NCBI RefSeq assembly: GCF_030053155.1
Contig: NZ_CP125640.1
Location: 2,617,501 to 2,681,500, forward strand
Reading direction: 5' to 3'
Source of the DNA: Rhizobium sp. BT03
GTDB lineage: Bacteria > Pseudomonadota > Alphaproteobacteria > Rhizobiales > Rhizobiaceae
Length of the DNA stretch: 64,000 nt
The notes beneath the pieces were generated by a model. The model was not told the origin of the DNA. It did no database searches and saw only the letters and a program-made list of their open reading frames with translations. This document shows, in pieces, positions 39,320 through 49,991 of the stretch (position 1 is its first letter; each line of letters begins with the position of its first letter). The translations under genes and the position numbers were made by a program.

Positions 39320-42300
39320 CGTGACCGCGCTTCCCAATGGCGACGATCCCGGCGCCTGGATCGGCTGGACGACGATCCAGCAGGCAATCGCCTCCGATCC
39401 CGAGCGCTCGGCATGGGTCTCGGCCAATGCCGGCTCAGGCAAGACGCATGTGCTGACCCAGCGCGTCATCCGGCTTCTGCTTGCCGGTGCGCGGCCTTCC
39501 GCCATTTTATGCCTCACCTATACCAAGGCTGCGGCCTCCGAAATGTCGAACCGCGTCTTCGAACGGCTGGCGGACTGGGTGGTGCTCGACGATGAAGACC
39601 TTGGCCGGCGGATCAGCCAGATCGAGGGGACGGCGCCTGACGGAATAAAGCTTGCCGAGGCCCGCCGGCTGTTTGCCAAGGCGCTGGAGACACCCGGCGG
39701 ACTGAAGATCCAGACGATCCATGCCTTTTGCGAGGCCTTGCTGCATCAGTTTCCGCTGGAGGCCAACGTCGCCGGGCATTTCTCGGTTCTCGACGACCGC
39801 GCAGCAGTGGCGCTGCTTTCCGACGCGCGCCGGGCGCTGCTGACGGCTTCCGCGCCTGAGGGAGACAGCGCCCTTGCCGAGGCATTCGCCTATGTGCTCG
39901 ATCTCGGCGACGAATCCGGACTGGAGAACCTGCTCGGCGACATCGTTGCCAACCGCAACGCCATCCGTCGTTTCGCCGCGGCGGCCGAACGCCAGGGCGG
40001 TGTCGCGATGGTTTTGCGCGAAAGGCTCGGCCTTGCCGCCGATGACACGGAAAGCCGGATCGTGGCGCAATATTGGCCTTTGCCGGAGCTTTCCGGCGGC
40101 ATGCTGGAGCTCTATCTGTCGCTTGCCGACCATAAGGGCGGCGCGAAGGCACAGGAAGTTGCCTACGGCCTCAGGCTTGCCGGGCGGGAACGCGATGACG
40201 CAAAGCGCGCCGAGTTTCTCGAGAAAATCTTTCTGACGGCGAAGGGCGAACCGAAGGCGGATTCACAATTCACGGTCAAGGCGATGCTTGCCGAAGCACC
40301 GCAGCTGGCGGGCGCCATCGCCGCTGCCCGCGCCCATGTCGCCGCAAGCCGCGACCGGCTGAAACTGATGCGGATGTATGGCGCGACGCATGCCGCGCTC
40401 GTGCTCGCCGACCGGCTGAATCACGACTATGAGGAGCTGAAGAAGCAGCGCAGCCAGCTCGATTTCGAGGATCTGATCACCCGCACCGCCGACCTGCTGA
40501 CAAAAAGCGGCGTCGGTCCCTGGATCCATTACAAGCTCGATCGCGGCATCGACCATATCCTCGTCGACGAAGCGCAGGATACCAGCCCGATCCAGTGGAG
40601 CGTCATCCAGTCGCTCGCCGAGGATTTCTTCTCCGGCGAAAGCGCCCGGCCGATCGTGCGCACGCTCTTTGCCGTTGGCGACGAGAAACAGTCGATCTAT
40701 TCCTTTCAAGGGGCGCGGCCCGAGCGGTTTTCCGAGGAAAGCGACCGGACGCGGCGGCGCGTCTCCGACAGCGGGCAGAATTTTTCTTCCGTGCGGCTGC
40801 CGCTTTCCTTCCGCTCGACCGCGGATGTGCTCGAGGCCGTCGACCATATTTTCCGGGAACCCGACAATGCGCGCGGCCTCAGCGCGCTTGGCGAACCGGT
40901 CGTGCATCGGTCCAGCCGCATCGGACATCCCGGCGCCGTCGATCTCTGGGAGGTGGTCGCGCCGGAGGCGGTGGCCAAGGAGGAGGACTGGACGGCGCCC
41001 TTCGACGCGACGCCGGAAAGCGCGCCGGCCGCAATCCTGGCGCGGCGGATCGCCCATTCGATCGGCGCGCTCGTCGGCCGCGAGACGATCGTCGACAAAG
41101 GCAAAGAGCGCCTGATCGAAGCCGGCGATATCCTGGTGCTGGTGCGCAAGCGCGACGCCTTCGTCAATGCCTTGACGCGCGCCTTGAAACGCCGCGGCGA
41201 CATTCCGGTCGCCGGTGCCGACAGGCTGGTGCTGACCAGCCATATCGCCGTGCAGGATCTGCTGGCGCTCGGCCGTTTCCTGCTGCTGCCGGAAGACGAT
41301 CTTTCGCTCGCCGCCGTGCTCAAGAGCCCGCTTTTCGATCTTTCCGAGGACGACATCTTTGCGATCGCCGGACTGCGCGGCGATCATGAGAGCGTCTGGA
41401 GCCATCTCAAACGCTTCGCCGCCGACGGCACCGAGCGTTTCCGCGCCGCCGTGGAGAGGCTGGAGCTGTTCCTTCGCCAATCCAGGAGCCTGTCGGTTCA
41501 TGATTTCTATGCGCGTGTGCTGGGAAGCCATGGCGGGCGTCGGCAATTCCTGGCCCGGCTCGGCACAGAGGTCAGCGATATCCTCGACGAATTCCTGACC
41601 TTCACGCTCGACCACGAGAGCGCCGGCCTTCCCGGGCTGCAATCCTTCATCTCGACGCTGGAGCTCGAAGCCCCGGTGGTCAAGCGCGAGCAGGATAAGG
41701 GGCGCAACGAAGTGCGGATCATGACGGTGCATGCCTCCAAGGGTCTCGAGGCTCCGATCGTTTTCCTGGTCGACGGCGGTTCGAAGGCCTTCACCCATAC
41801 CCATCTGCCGAAACTTCGCCTGATCGAGACGGACGCCGACGAACCGCCGATGCCCGTCTGGGTTCCCGTCTCCGATCTCGCCAATTCGCTGACGCAGAAC
41901 GACGCCGTTCGTATCCAGATGCTGGCGGAAGAGGAATACCGCCGATTGCTCTATGTCGCCATGACGCGTGCCGCCGACCGGCTGGTCGTCTGCGGCTATC
42001 GCGGCGTGCGTCTCAGCAACGACACCTGGCATATGATGATTTCGACGGCACTGCGCGACGACCATCCGCATGTCGAGGCGACCACATTCTCCAGTCCCGA
42101 TGGCGAATGGCCAGGTGTCAAATGGCGTGTGCCGCGGGTGGAACGAAGCTTCGAGCGTATCGACCGCAGCCAGGAGCGCGGCAGCGAGGAGAGGCTGCCG
42201 GACGGCCTGCTGCGGCCATTGCCGCCGCAGGTCGAGCTACCCCGACCGCTCAGCCCCTCCGGCGCCGGGACGATCATCGATGAAGACGAAGGCGGCTTGC

Positions 42301-42863
42301 TCGTCGTTTCGCCGCTGTTCGGCGAGACGGAGCGCAGCGATCGGTCGCTGGAGAAGGGCCGGCTGATCCATCGCATGCTGCAGGCGCTTCCCGAAGTTCC
42401 GCCTGCCGAACGGGCCAATGCGGCAGGCCGCTATGCCGAACGGGCGGCGCGGTTCTGGCCTGAAGCCGAACGCCGCAAGCTTGTCGATTCGGTTCTGAAA
42501 CTATTGGACGAAGAGGGTCTGCACGCCGTCCTCGGTTCGCAGGCCCAGCCCGAGGTCTCGATCATGGGCACCTTGACGCTTGAGGGCAGGCGCTATGCCG
42601 TCTCCGGCCGCATCGACCGGCTTGCCGTCCTTGCCGATCGGGTCGTCATCCTCGATTACAAGACCAATCGGGTCCCGCCGGCGACAGAGGCGGCCATCCC
42701 CTTCCCCCACCAGGCGCAGCTGGCGATCTATCGCGAGATCCTGGCGCCGCTCTATCCCGACAAGCCTATCGAGTGCATGCTCGTCTATACCGAGAACGCC
42801 TCGCTCTACACGCTGAGCGAAAAGGCGCTCGGTTTGGCGCTTGCAGGACTGAAGACAAAGTGA
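39312..42863 (+). CDS. addA: Double-strand break repair helicase AddA
   Basis: This is a UvrD-type helicase-nuclease of 1183 residues, partner of AddB. The Walker A motif is ANAGSGKTHVL, motif II is HILVDEAQDTSPIQW, and motif III reads AVGDEKQSIYSFQGA. The C-terminal RecB-like nuclease has GRIDRLAVL and VILDYKTNRV with catalytic Asp and Lys. The ATG at 39312 lies inside the end of addB. A longer open frame to 39252 is overlap only. The complex loads RecA after end resection. Confidence 0.96.
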   Translation: MSDVTALPNGDDPGAWIGWTTIQQAIASDPERSAWVSANAGSGKTHVLTQRVIRLLLAGARPSAILCLTYTKAAASEMSNRVFERLADWVVLDDEDLGRRISQIEGTAPDGIKLAEARRLFAKALETPGGLKIQTIHAFCEALLHQFPLEANVAGHFSVLDDRAAVALLSDARRALLTASAPEGDSALAEAFAYVLDLGDESGLENLLGDIVANRNAIRRFAAAAERQGGVAMVLRERLGLAADDTESRIVAQYWPLPELSGGMLELYLSLADHKGGAKAQEVAYGLRLAGRERDDAKRAEFLEKIFLTAKGEPKADSQFTVKAMLAEAPQLAGAIAAARAHVAASRDRLKLMRMYGATHAALVLADRLNHDYEELKKQRSQLDFEDLITRTADLLTKSGVGPWIHYKLDRGIDHILVDEAQDTSPIQWSVIQSLAEDFFSGESARPIVRTLFAVGDEKQSIYSFQGARPERFSEESDRTRRRVSDSGQNFSSVRLPLSFRSTADVLEAVDHIFREPDNARGLSALGEPVVHRSSRIGHPGAVDLWEVVAPEAVAKEEDWTAPFDATPESAPAAILARRIAHSIGALVGRETIVDKGKERLIEAGDILVLVRKRDAFVNALTRALKRRGDIPVAGADRLVLTSHIAVQDLLALGRFLLLPEDDLSLAAVLKSPLFDLSEDDIFAIAGLRGDHESVWSHLKRFAADGTERFRAAVERLELFLRQSRSLSVHDFYARVLGSHGGRRQFLARLGTEVSDILDEFLTFTLDHESAGLPGLQSFISTLELEAPVVKREQDKGRNEVRIMTVHASKGLEAPIVFLVDGGSKAFTHTHLPKLRLIETDADEPPMPVWVPVSDLANSLTQNDAVRIQMLAEEEYRRLLYVAMTRAADRLVVCGYRGVRLSNDTWHMMISTALRDDHPHVEATTFSSPDGEWPGVKWRVPRVERSFERIDRSQERGSEERLPDGLLRPLPPQVELPRPLSPSGAGTIIDEDEGGLLVVSPLFGETERSDRSLEKGRLIHRMLQALPEVPPAERANAAGRYAERAARFWPEAERRKLVDSVLKLLDEEGLHAVLGSQAQPEVSIMGTLTLEGRRYAVSGRIDRLAVLADRVVILDYKTNRVPPATEAAIPFPHQAQLAIYREILAPLYPDKPIECMLVYTENASLYTLSEKALGLALAGLKTK

Positions 42864-42938
42864 AATACCGGACATTGAAAATTTGGCACCGCAGCATCAC
42901 ATGTGGTTCAACACCCAATTCCTCCAAAGGAGCAGCCC

Positions 42939-43259
42939 ATGGCTACCGTGAAAGTCGATATCAATAACTTCCAGTCGGAAGTTCTGGAATCCGCAGAACC
43001 CGTCGTCGTCGATTTCTGGGCTGAATGGTGCGGCCCGTGCAAGATGATTGCGCCGAGCCTTGAAGAAATCTCCGTCGAGATGGAAGGAAAGGTCAAGGTC
43101 GCCAAGCTGAATATCGATGAGAATCCGGAGCTCGCCGCACAGTTCGGCGTCCGCTCCATACCGACGCTGGCGATCTTCAAGGGCGGCGAAGTTGCCGATA
43201 TCTCGGTCGGCGCCAAACCGAAGACCGCTCTTTCGAACTGGATTTCGAACGCTGCCTGA
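42939..43259 (+). CDS. trxA: Thioredoxin
   Basis: This is a thioredoxin of 106 residues, the major cytosolic disulfide reductant. The active site WCGPC has Cys31 and Cys34. The cis-proline block is [11 protein letters not shown]. The ATG at 42939 follows AAAGGAG. It lies 75 bases after addA and is followed by a strong terminator, so it may have its own promoter. Confidence 0.98.
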   Translation: MATVKVDINNFQSEVLESAEPVVVDFWAEWCGPCKMIAPSLEEISVEMEGKVKVAKLNIDENPELAAQFGVRSIPTLAIFKGGEVADISVGAKPKTALSNWISNAA

Positions 43260-43280
43260 TCGATTGATATCGCATTGATG

Positions 43281-43308
43281 AAAAAGCCCGGCTTCGACCG
43301 GGCTTTTT
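43281..43308. terminator. Bidirectional terminator between trxA and folC
   Basis: AAAAAGCCCGG (43281-43291) pairs with CCGGGCTTTTT (43298-43308) around CTTCGA. The A and T tracts serve both convergent genes. Confidence 0.9.
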
Positions 43309-43333
43309 CATTTCGTATTCTTCATTTCTCCCC

Positions 43334-44662
43334 TCACTTCGGAGGCGTGCCGTTGTCCGAAAGCACATCGCCGACGAGATAGAGAGAGCCGCCGACGAGG
43401 ATGCGCGGCGGCAGCCCCTCCGGATCGAGCACGGCTTTGATGGCTTCCAGCGCCTCGCCGACCGTTGACGTCGGTTCGGCAACCAAGCCGGCATCATAAG
43501 CGGCGTTCGACAGGATCACCGGGTCGATCATCGCCTCGCTGCCGCGGATCGGCACGCAGAAGACCTTCTCGACCAAGCCGGCGAAGGCCTTGAAATAGCC
43601 GACCGGGTCCTTGGTATTGATCATGCCGATGATGAGGAAAAGCGGCCGCGACTGGCGCTCCTCGAAATTGGCCATGGCTTCGGCGATCACTTCGCCGGCA
43701 CCGGGATTGTGCCCGCCATCGATCCAGATCTCGGCGCCGGCTGGCGCATGCTGAAGCAGCCGGCCCTCGCCCAGGCGCTGCAGCCGGCCCGGCCATTCCA
43801 CGGAATTCATCGCCTTTTCCATCATCGTCTCGGTGACGGTGAAACCCGCCGCCTTGACGGCGCGGATGGCGGCAGCGGCATTGGCATATTGGTGGCGGCC
43901 TGGAAGGCGCGGCAGCGGCAGGTCGGCAAGACCGAATTCGTCCTGATAGACGAGCCGGCCATATTCCTCATGCGCCATGAAATCCTGCCCGAAAACCGCG
44001 CTCGGGCAATGCAGCCGCTCGGCCGTCGACATCAGCACATCGAGTGCCGCGTCATACTCCTGGTGGCCGATGACGACGGGCAATCCCGGCTTCATGATGC
44101 CGGCCTTTTCGGCGGCGATCAGCTCGACCCTGTCGCCGAGATAGGGCTGGTGATCCAGCGAAATCGGCATGATCACCGAAACGGCCGGGTCGGAAATGAC
44201 ATTGGTGGCGTCGAAGCGGCCGCCGAGACCGACTTCGATAATCGCGGCATCGGCCGGATGTTCGGAAAACAGGATGAAGGTGACCGCCGTCAGGATTTCG
44301 AAGACGGTGATGTGCTGTCCGGCATTGGCATCGGCCATACGACGCAGGGCCTCGGCAAAGACGGCGTCATCGACAAGCTGCCCGCGTCCGCCCGCCACAC
44401 CGATACGATAACGCTCGTGCCAATTGACGAGATGCGGCGAGGTGTGGACATGGGCGCTGTAGCCGCCGGCTTCGAGCAGGGCGCGGCAGAAGGCGGTCAC
44501 CGACCCTTTGCCGTTGGTGCCGGCGACATGGATCACCGGCGGCAATTTCCGGTGCGGATTGCCGAGCACATCGAGAAGACGGGTGATGCGATCGAGAGAC
44601 AGATCAAAACCCTTGGGATGCAATCCCATGAGCTTGTCGATCTCCTGTGCTGCCTCACTCAC
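43334..44662 (-). CDS. folC: Bifunctional folylpolyglutamate/dihydrofolate synthase
   Basis: This Mur-ligase-like enzyme of about 442 residues adds glutamates to folates and makes dihydrofolate from dihydropteroate. The ATP loop is VAGTNGKGSVTAF. Family blocks SPHLVNWHERYRI, IIEVGLGGRFDATNV, SLDHQPYLG and WIDGGHNPGA are all present. The start is uncertain. GTG at 44662 is preferred because AGAGG lies upstream; TTG at 44686 would add eight residues. It is the last gene of trpFBA-accD-folC, a common alphaproteobacterial order. Confidence 0.94.
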   Translation of the reverse strand: MSEAAQEIDKLMGLHPKGFDLSLDRITRLLDVLGNPHRKLPPVIHVAGTNGKGSVTAFCRALLEAGGYSAHVHTSPHLVNWHERYRIGVAGGRGQLVDDAVFAEALRRMADANAGQHITVFEILTAVTFILFSEHPADAAIIEVGLGGRFDATNVISDPAVSVIMPISLDHQPYLGDRVELIAAEKAGIMKPGLPVVIGHQEYDAALDVLMSTAERLHCPSAVFGQDFMAHEEYGRLVYQDEFGLADLPLPRLPGRHQYANAAAAIRAVKAAGFTVTETMMEKAMNSVEWPGRLQRLGEGRLLQHAPAGAEIWIDGGHNPGAGEVIAEAMANFEERQSRPLFLIIGMINTKDPVGYFKAFAGLVEKVFCVPIRGSEAMIDPVILSNAAYDAGLVAEPTSTVGEALEAIKAVLDPEGLPPRILVGGSLYLVGDVLSDNGTPPK

Positions 44663-44710
44663 CGCGGTTTGGCCTCTGGGTATCAATTCGGCACCCCGCC
44701 CTATCGGTTA

Positions 44711-45616
44711 TCAGGCGCTCGCCGCCAGAGCGATTGCGCCGCTATTCATGGTATTCGCCACCGACACCGGCTTCTTCGTCAGGATCTTCAGGACCCGCGC
44801 CAGCGTTTCCGGGATATCGTGACGTTTGACGACCATATCCACCATACCATGTTCCAGCAGGTATTCGGAGGTCTGGAAGCCTTCGGGCAATTTTTCGCGC
44901 AAGGTCTGCTCGATGACGCGCTTGCCGGCAAAGCCGATTTCGGCGCCCGGTTCGGCCAGATGAATATCGCCGAGCATGGCGTAAGAGGCCGTGACGCCGC
45001 CGGTCGTCGGGTTGGTCAGGACGACGATATAGGGCTGACCGGATTCCTTCAGCAGGTCGACGGCAACCGTCGTGCGCGGCAGCTGCATCAGCGACAGGAT
45101 GCCTTCCTGCATGCGCGCGCCGCCGGAAGCGGGGAACATCACCAGCGGGCACTTTTCCGAGGTCGCACGCTCGAAAGCCTTGACGATCGCCTCACCGGCG
45201 GCCATGCCGAGCGAACCGCCGATAAAGTTGAATTCGTGCACGACCGCCACGAGTTTCAGCCCCTGCACCTTTCCGAGGCCGGCAAGGATCGTATCCTCCT
45301 GTTCGGTCTTCAGGCGGCTGTCACGCAGGCGATCGCTATATTTCTTCGAATCGCGGAATTTCAGCGGGTCCTGGGCGACCTTCGGCTGCGGCAGCGATTC
45401 ATAGTCGCCATTGTCGAACAGATCGGCGAGGCGAGCCTTGGCCGGCATCTTCATATGGTAGCCGGAGGCCGGAATGACCCATTTGTTGCCTTCCAGATCC
45501 TTGTGGAAGACCATCTCGCCGGTTTCCGGGCACTTAATCCAGAGGTTCTCCGGCACTTCGCGACGGCCCAGCATTGAATTGATCCGCGGGCGAACGTAGT
45601 TGGTGATCCAGTTCAA
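44711..45616 (-). CDS. accD: Acetyl-CoA carboxylase carboxyltransferase subunit beta
   Basis: This 301-residue beta subunit of the carboxyltransferase makes malonyl-CoA for fatty-acid synthesis. The start is TTG at 45616, giving [11 protein letters not shown] as in homologues, with AGGAG eight bases upstream. Carboxyltransferase blocks include [19 protein letters not shown] and [16 protein letters not shown]. The N-terminal four-cysteine zinc ribbon of E. coli AccD is degenerate: one cysteine remains in [10 protein letters not shown] and the second pair is replaced (VIPASGYHM). I recall this as normal for Rhizobiales. It lies between trpA and folC. Confidence 0.95.
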   Translation of the reverse strand: MNWITNYVRPRINSMLGRREVPENLWIKCPETGEMVFHKDLEGNKWVIPASGYHMKMPAKARLADLFDNGDYESLPQPKVAQDPLKFRDSKKYSDRLRDSRLKTEQEDTILAGLGKVQGLKLVAVVHEFNFIGGSLGMAAGEAIVKAFERATSEKCPLVMFPASGGARMQEGILSLMQLPRTTVAVDLLKESGQPYIVVLTNPTTGGVTASYAMLGDIHLAEPGAEIGFAGKRVIEQTLREKLPEGFQTSEYLLEHGMVDMVVKRHDIPETLARVLKILTKKPVSVANTMNSGAIALAASA

Positions 45617-45756
45617 CTCGAATACTCCTGATTGACTGAAGCGCATCACGATCTTTCAGATCGCTTGCCACGCTTTAGGTCTGTTTTCCCGCCTGTCTTT
45701 GCCGCAAACCCGCTGCACACTTTTGCGCGACCTGCTTTGGTGCCAATGTGGGCAAA

Positions 45757-46596
45757 CTATTCGGCAGCAACAAGGCGTGCCGAACGTGTTCCCGTGGAAA
45801 GGCCGCGCACCAGCGTGGCAACCGCCTGAACCGTGTCAGCCGTCGCCTTGCCGTCAGCGGTCAAGCTCGTAGCGACCTGATTGACGATGGCAGTGCCGAC
45901 GACGACGCCGTCGGCCGAACCGCCGATGACCTTGGCGTGTTCGGCCGTCTTGACGCCGAAGCCGACGCAGACGGGCAGTTGCGTGTGCTGCTTGATGCGT
46001 TCCACCGCGCCCGACACCAGCGACGGATCCGGCAGCGCCGAACCGGTGATGCCGTTCATCGAGACGTAATAGACGAAGCCGGAGGTGTTCTTCAAAACCT
46101 TCGGCAGGCGCTTCTCATCCGTCGTCGGCGTCGCCAGGCGGATGAAATTGATGCCTTTGCGGATCGCCGGGATGCAGAGTTCATCGTCCATTTCAGGCGG
46201 CAGATCGACGACGATCAGGCCGTCGATGCCGGCGGCGATCGCGTCGTCGAGGAATTTCTCGACGCCATAAATATAGATCGGATTGTAATAGCCCATCATG
46301 ACGATCGGCGTCGCATCATTGGTCCTGCGGAAATCAGCCGCCAGCTGCAGCGTCTTCTTCAGCGTCTGACCGCCTTTCAGCGCGCGCTGGCCGGCCAGCT
46401 GGATCGCCGGTCCGTCGGCCATCGGATCGGAAAAGGGCATGCCGAGTTCGATGATGTCGGAGCCTGCTTCCGGCAGCGCCTTCATGATGCCGAGCGAGGT
46501 ATCGTAATCAGGATCGCCGCCCATGAAATAGGTCACAAGCGCCGGACGGCCCTCGGCCTTCAGCTCGGCAAAGCGTTTGTCCATGCGTGCGGTCAT
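45757..46596 (-). CDS. trpA: Tryptophan synthase alpha chain
   Basis: This TIM-barrel subunit of 279 residues cleaves indole-3-glycerol phosphate and channels indole to TrpB. Catalytic Glu lies in [17 protein letters not shown] and Asp in [13 protein letters not shown]. The phosphate site is in [11 protein letters not shown]. It starts three bases after the trpB stop and is followed by about 140 bases before accD. Confidence 0.97.
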   Translation of the reverse strand: MTARMDKRFAELKAEGRPALVTYFMGGDPDYDTSLGIMKALPEAGSDIIELGMPFSDPMADGPAIQLAGQRALKGGQTLKKTLQLAADFRRTNDATPIVMMGYYNPIYIYGVEKFLDDAIAAGIDGLIVVDLPPEMDDELCIPAIRKGINFIRLATPTTDEKRLPKVLKNTSGFVYYVSMNGITGSALPDPSLVSGAVERIKQHTQLPVCVGFGVKTAEHAKVIGGSADGVVVGTAIVNQVATSLTADGKATADTVQAVATLVRGLSTGTRSARLVAAE

Positions 46597-46599
46597 GTC

Positions 46600-47820
46600 T
46601 TACAGTCCCATTCCCAGAATCTTGCCGACGGTGAAGATATCCTTGTCGCCGCGGCCGGAGAGGTTCATCAGGATGATCTCGTCCTTGCCCATCTTCGGTG
46701 CGCGCTTGATCACCTCGGCAATCGCGTGCGAAGGCTCGAGTGCCGGGATGATGCCTTCGAGGCGTGTCAGGGTCTGGAAGGCCTCGAGCGCTTCGTGATC
46801 CATGATCGGCACGTAGTCGACGCGGCCGGTATCGTTCAGCCAGGAATGCTCGGGGCCGATGCCGGGATAATCGAGACCGGCCGAAATCGAATGGCCTTCC
46901 TTGATCTGACCGTCGCCATCCTGCAGCAGATAGGTGCGGTTGCCGTGCAACACACCCGGCGAACCGGCGGTGATCGAGGCGCAATGTTCATCGCCCTGCA
47001 GGCCCTTGCCGCCGGCTTCGACGCCGACGATCTTCACGGTAGGATCATCCAGGAAAGGATGGAAAATGCCGATCGCGTTCGAACCGCCGCCGACGGCAGC
47101 GACGACGAGATCCGGCAGGCGGCCTTCGGCTGCCAGCATCTGCTCTTTCGCCTCCGTGCCGATCACCGACTGGAAATCGCGGACCATCTCCGGATAGGGA
47201 TGCGGACCAGCCGCCGTTCCGATCAGGTAATAGGTATCCTCGACATTGGTGACCCAGTCGCGCAGCGCCTCATTCATGGCGTCCTTCAGCGTGCCGCTGC
47301 CCGCCGTCACCGGCTTGACCTCGGCGCCGAGCAGCTTCATGCGGAAAACGTTCGGCGCCTGACGCTCGACGTCGGTGGCGCCCATATAGACGACGCAGGG
47401 AAGGCCGAAGCGGGCGGCAACGGTGGCGGAGGCGACACCATGCTGGCCAGCGCCGGTTTCGGCGATGATCCGGGTCTTGCCCATGCGCTTGGCAAGCAGG
47501 ATCTGGCCGATGCAATTGTTGATCTTGTGCGAACCGGTGTGGTTCAGCTCCTCGCGCTTGAAATAAATCTTCGCGCCGCCGAGCTCGGCCGTCAGCCGTT
47601 CGGCGAAATAGAGCGGGCTCGGGCGGCCGATATAATGGGCGCCGAGATGCTTCAATTCGGCCTGGAATGCCGGATCGTTCTTCGCCTTATCCCACTCGTC
47701 CTGCAGATCGAGGATCAGCGGCATCAATGTTTCGGCAACGAAACGACCGCCATAGATGCCGAAACGGCCGTCTTCATCAGGCCCGGAACGGAAGGAATTC
47801 GGTTTAGGCGTTTCGTTCAC
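46600..47820 (-). CDS. trpB: Tryptophan synthase beta chain
   Basis: This PLP enzyme of 406 residues condenses indole with serine. The PLP lysine lies in [10 protein letters not shown], and the glycine loop is [18 protein letters not shown] and the C-terminal block [13 protein letters not shown] are diagnostic. The start is GTG at 47820, preceded by AGGGAG and matching the family N-terminus NETPKPNSF. It starts two bases after the trpF stop. Confidence 0.97.
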   Translation of the reverse strand: MNETPKPNSFRSGPDEDGRFGIYGGRFVAETLMPLILDLQDEWDKAKNDPAFQAELKHLGAHYIGRPSPLYFAERLTAELGGAKIYFKREELNHTGSHKINNCIGQILLAKRMGKTRIIAETGAGQHGVASATVAARFGLPCVVYMGATDVERQAPNVFRMKLLGAEVKPVTAGSGTLKDAMNEALRDWVTNVEDTYYLIGTAAGPHPYPEMVRDFQSVIGTEAKEQMLAAEGRLPDLVVAAVGGGSNAIGIFHPFLDDPTVKIVGVEAGGKGLQGDEHCASITAGSPGVLHGNRTYLLQDGDGQIKEGHSISAGLDYPGIGPEHSWLNDTGRVDYVPIMDHEALEAFQTLTRLEGIIPALEPSHAIAEVIKRAPKMGKDEIILMNLSGRGDKDIFTVGKILGMGL

Positions 47821-47822
47821 TC

Positions 47823-48491
47823 TCAACTCCCTGAGGCCATGACAGGCGCATCCGCCCCTTCGACCGCATCGAAAAATTCATCGATCATTGCGACGCTCTT
47901 GACGCCAGGTGCCGTTTCGACGCCCGAGGAGACGTCGATACCACGTGCCTTGGTCTTCACAAGCGCATCCGCGACATTGTTCTTGTTCAGCCCGCCTGAG
48001 AGCATGTAGTCGATGCTGCCGTCCAGCCAGCTCAGAAGGCTCCAATCGAAGGAAATGCCGTTACCACCCGGCAATTCGGAACCCTTCGGCGCCTTTGCAT
48101 CGAAGAGAAACCGATCGGCGATGCCGATATAGGCCTCGACGCGCTTCAGATCATCGGCCGTGCGCACCGAAAACACCTTCATGACAGGCAGACCATAAAG
48201 CGCCTTTATGGTGAGCACATGTTCGGGGCTCTCATTGCCGTGGAGTTGCAGAATATCCGGCTTCAACAGCGAGACGATCTCATCCAGCTCGTCATTGCTG
48301 GGATCGACGACGACGGCGACGATCTTCGCCTTGCCACGCGCAGGTTCGGCAAGTTTTGCCGCCAGGTCCGGCTCGATATAACGCGGGCTCTTTTCGAAGA
48401 AAATAAAACCGATATGGGTCGCGCCGCGCGTCAGCGCGCGATCGACAGCATCAGGCGTCGTCAAGCCGCAGATCTTGATATCGGGTTTCAT
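47823..48491 (-). CDS. trpF: Phosphoribosylanthranilate isomerase
   Basis: This TIM-barrel isomerase of 222 residues acts in tryptophan synthesis. The catalytic Cys is in DIKICGLTT, and catalytic Asp and phosphate sites are in [16 protein letters not shown] and [10 protein letters not shown]. The ATG at 48491 places the ICGLT motif near the N-terminus, as in the family. An upstream extension would not fit. It is the first gene of trpF-trpB-trpA-accD-folC. Confidence 0.96.
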   Translation of the reverse strand: MKPDIKICGLTTPDAVDRALTRGATHIGFIFFEKSPRYIEPDLAAKLAEPARGKAKIVAVVVDPSNDELDEIVSLLKPDILQLHGNESPEHVLTIKALYGLPVMKVFSVRTADDLKRVEAYIGIADRFLFDAKAPKGSELPGGNGISFDWSLLSWLDGSIDYMLSGGLNKNNVADALVKTKARGIDVSSGVETAPGVKSVAMIDEFFDAVEGADAPVMASGS

Positions 48492-48566
48492 GGCAGCGAA
48501 GTGACACGAAATGCGGCAAGAGTCGAGCCAATTTGCATGCAACGCTGCATTTAGCGCGGCCGCCCG

Positions 48567-49325
48567 CTATTCAAAATCAATGGCGTGCAGCTGGCTGCCG
48601 TGCCGCTTCAGCCAGGATTTCGCCTCGTCCATGCCGGGGCAAAGCCTTTTGCAAAGCGCCCAGAAGCGAGGCCCGTGGTTCATCTCCTTGAGATGGGCAA
48701 CTTCGTGGGCGGCGAGATAATCGATCACCGAGGGCGGCGCCATGACGATGCGCCAGGAAAAGCTCAGATTTCCCTCCGACGAGCAAGAGCCCCAGCGGCT
48801 GCGCGTGTCCTTCATCGAGATCGAGCGGATCGGTGCCCGGATGGTTGCGGCATGCATCGTCGCCAGCTTTACCAGTTCGGCGCGCGCCTCCTTCTTCAGA
48901 AAGGCGGCGATGCGTCGTCCGACATGCTCCTCCATTCCGCTGACGCGCAGCACCGGTCGGCCGTCTATCGAAACCGCCTCCGTCAGCCCGCGCAAGCTGC
49001 CGGTATGCTGGATGCGATGGGAAATGCCGCGAAAGAGAATTTCGCCGCCGTCGCGCAAGCCGGCATCGGTCGAAAACTTGGCAAGTTTGGTGAGCAGCCA
49101 ACCCTGGTGCCGATCGAGAAAAGCATTGACCTCGCGTGCCGCAAGACCTTTCGGCACCGTCATCTTCAAGGCCCGGCCGCCCGGCTCGATGCGCAAGGTG
49201 ATGCGCGTCGCCCGGTCGTGCTGCTTGATCGTCAACGGCATCAGCCGGCCGGCCACATCAAGCGTCCGCGTTTCGGGCGGGGCCGGTTTCCGGGTTTTCG
49301 GCCTTGTCTTCAGGAGCGAGAACAT
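48567..49325 (-). CDS. YgjP-like zinc metallopeptidase (SprT/M48-related)
   Basis: This is a cytoplasmic protein of 252 residues from the YgjP/DUF45 group. The zinc site is HEVAHLKEMNHGPRFW, giving HExxH and a third histidine ten residues on. RSRWGSCSSEGNLSFSW is the other conserved block. By family it is a predicted protease of unknown target; the best-studied relatives act at DNA-protein crosslinks, but that should not be transferred automatically. It stands alone between trpF and the DUF2852 gene. Confidence 0.85.
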   Translation of the reverse strand: MFSLLKTRPKTRKPAPPETRTLDVAGRLMPLTIKQHDRATRITLRIEPGGRALKMTVPKGLAAREVNAFLDRHQGWLLTKLAKFSTDAGLRDGGEILFRGISHRIQHTGSLRGLTEAVSIDGRPVLRVSGMEEHVGRRIAAFLKKEARAELVKLATMHAATIRAPIRSISMKDTRSRWGSCSSEGNLSFSWRIVMAPPSVIDYLAAHEVAHLKEMNHGPRFWALCKRLCPGMDEAKSWLKRHGSQLHAIDFE

Positions 49326-49363
49326 GGGTGTTTTCTATCCGATTCGCCGGCGGAGCGGACATA

Positions 49364-49390
49364 GAAAAACCGGCATCGGGAGATGCCGGT
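49364..49390 (-). terminator. Terminator of the DUF2852 gene
   Basis: ACCGGCATC (49369-49377) pairs with GATGCCGGT (49382-49390) around GGGA. On the minus strand the stem runs into TTTTTCTATG, just beyond the stop at 49413. Confidence 0.8.
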
Positions 49391-49412
49391 CATCAATTCA
49401 GCGTTCAGGCCG

Positions 49413-49847
49413 TCATGGCGTCTGGTATTCGGCGACCGGGCCGTTGTCGTCACGCTTGGCGTTCTTGCGGTCACGCATGAAGCGATCGAACTCTTCCTGG
49501 TCCTTGGCGCGGCGAAGTTCGCGCATGTAGGCGTCGAATTCCTCGCGCATTTCATCGAGCTTGCGGCGCTCTTCCTCGATCCGGTCGATCTCGGCCTTGC
49601 GCCAGTCGTCGAAGGCGACGTTGCCGGTCGAGAAGTGCGGGCGGTGACGGCCGTTCGAACGGCGGCAGGAGGCAAAGAAGCCGTCGGTCGCCTGGTTGAC
49701 GTCACGCTTGAAGCCGCGCAGACGGTCGCCGAAGATGATATAGGCAAGCATGGCCAGACCCAGAGGCCAGAAAACCATGAAGCCGAGAATCATCAGGGCA
49801 ATGGTAGCCGGAGTCCAATCCGGTCGAAGCAATGCTGACTGGTTCAT
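49413..49847 (-). CDS. DUF2852 family membrane protein
   Basis: This protein of 144 residues has one or two hydrophobic segments near the N-terminus (about residues 14-40, IALMILGFMVFWPLGLAML). These are followed by a long charged helix likely to form a coiled coil (EEERRKLDEMREEFDAYMREL). It resembles the DUF2852 family. The coiled coil suggests oligomerisation at the membrane. Function is unknown. The ATG at 49847 was chosen because the 27 residues an earlier start would add are not family-like. Confidence 0.8.
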   Translation of the reverse strand: MNQSALLRPDWTPATIALMILGFMVFWPLGLAMLAYIIFGDRLRGFKRDVNQATDGFFASCRRSNGRHRPHFSTGNVAFDDWRKAEIDRIEEERRKLDEMREEFDAYMRELRRAKDQEEFDRFMRDRKNAKRDDNGPVAEYQTP

Positions 49848-49991
49848 CGTGCGGGTATCCTCGCTTTCCACGCCCGGCAGGATACCGAACGCTGAAATCG
49901 ATGTGGTTACCGCAACAACCACCTTCAAGACGATTGCCCGCGAAATCGGACAAGGCCTTGAATCCGTTTTGCTAATTCAGCCACGCCTGAT

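Noticed and set aside
36641..39517. Very long minus-strand open frame opposite addB
   Set aside because: Composition is rich in Arg, His and Gly with no domains. The plus strand has clear AddB motifs.
45640..45665. Small inverted repeat GATCTTTCAGATC upstream of accD
   Set aside because: The arms are too short and there is no supporting context or T tract.
45748..48009. Long plus-strand open frame opposite trpA-trpB
   Set aside because: It is antisense to two well-defined biosynthetic genes and spans their boundary without any domain.
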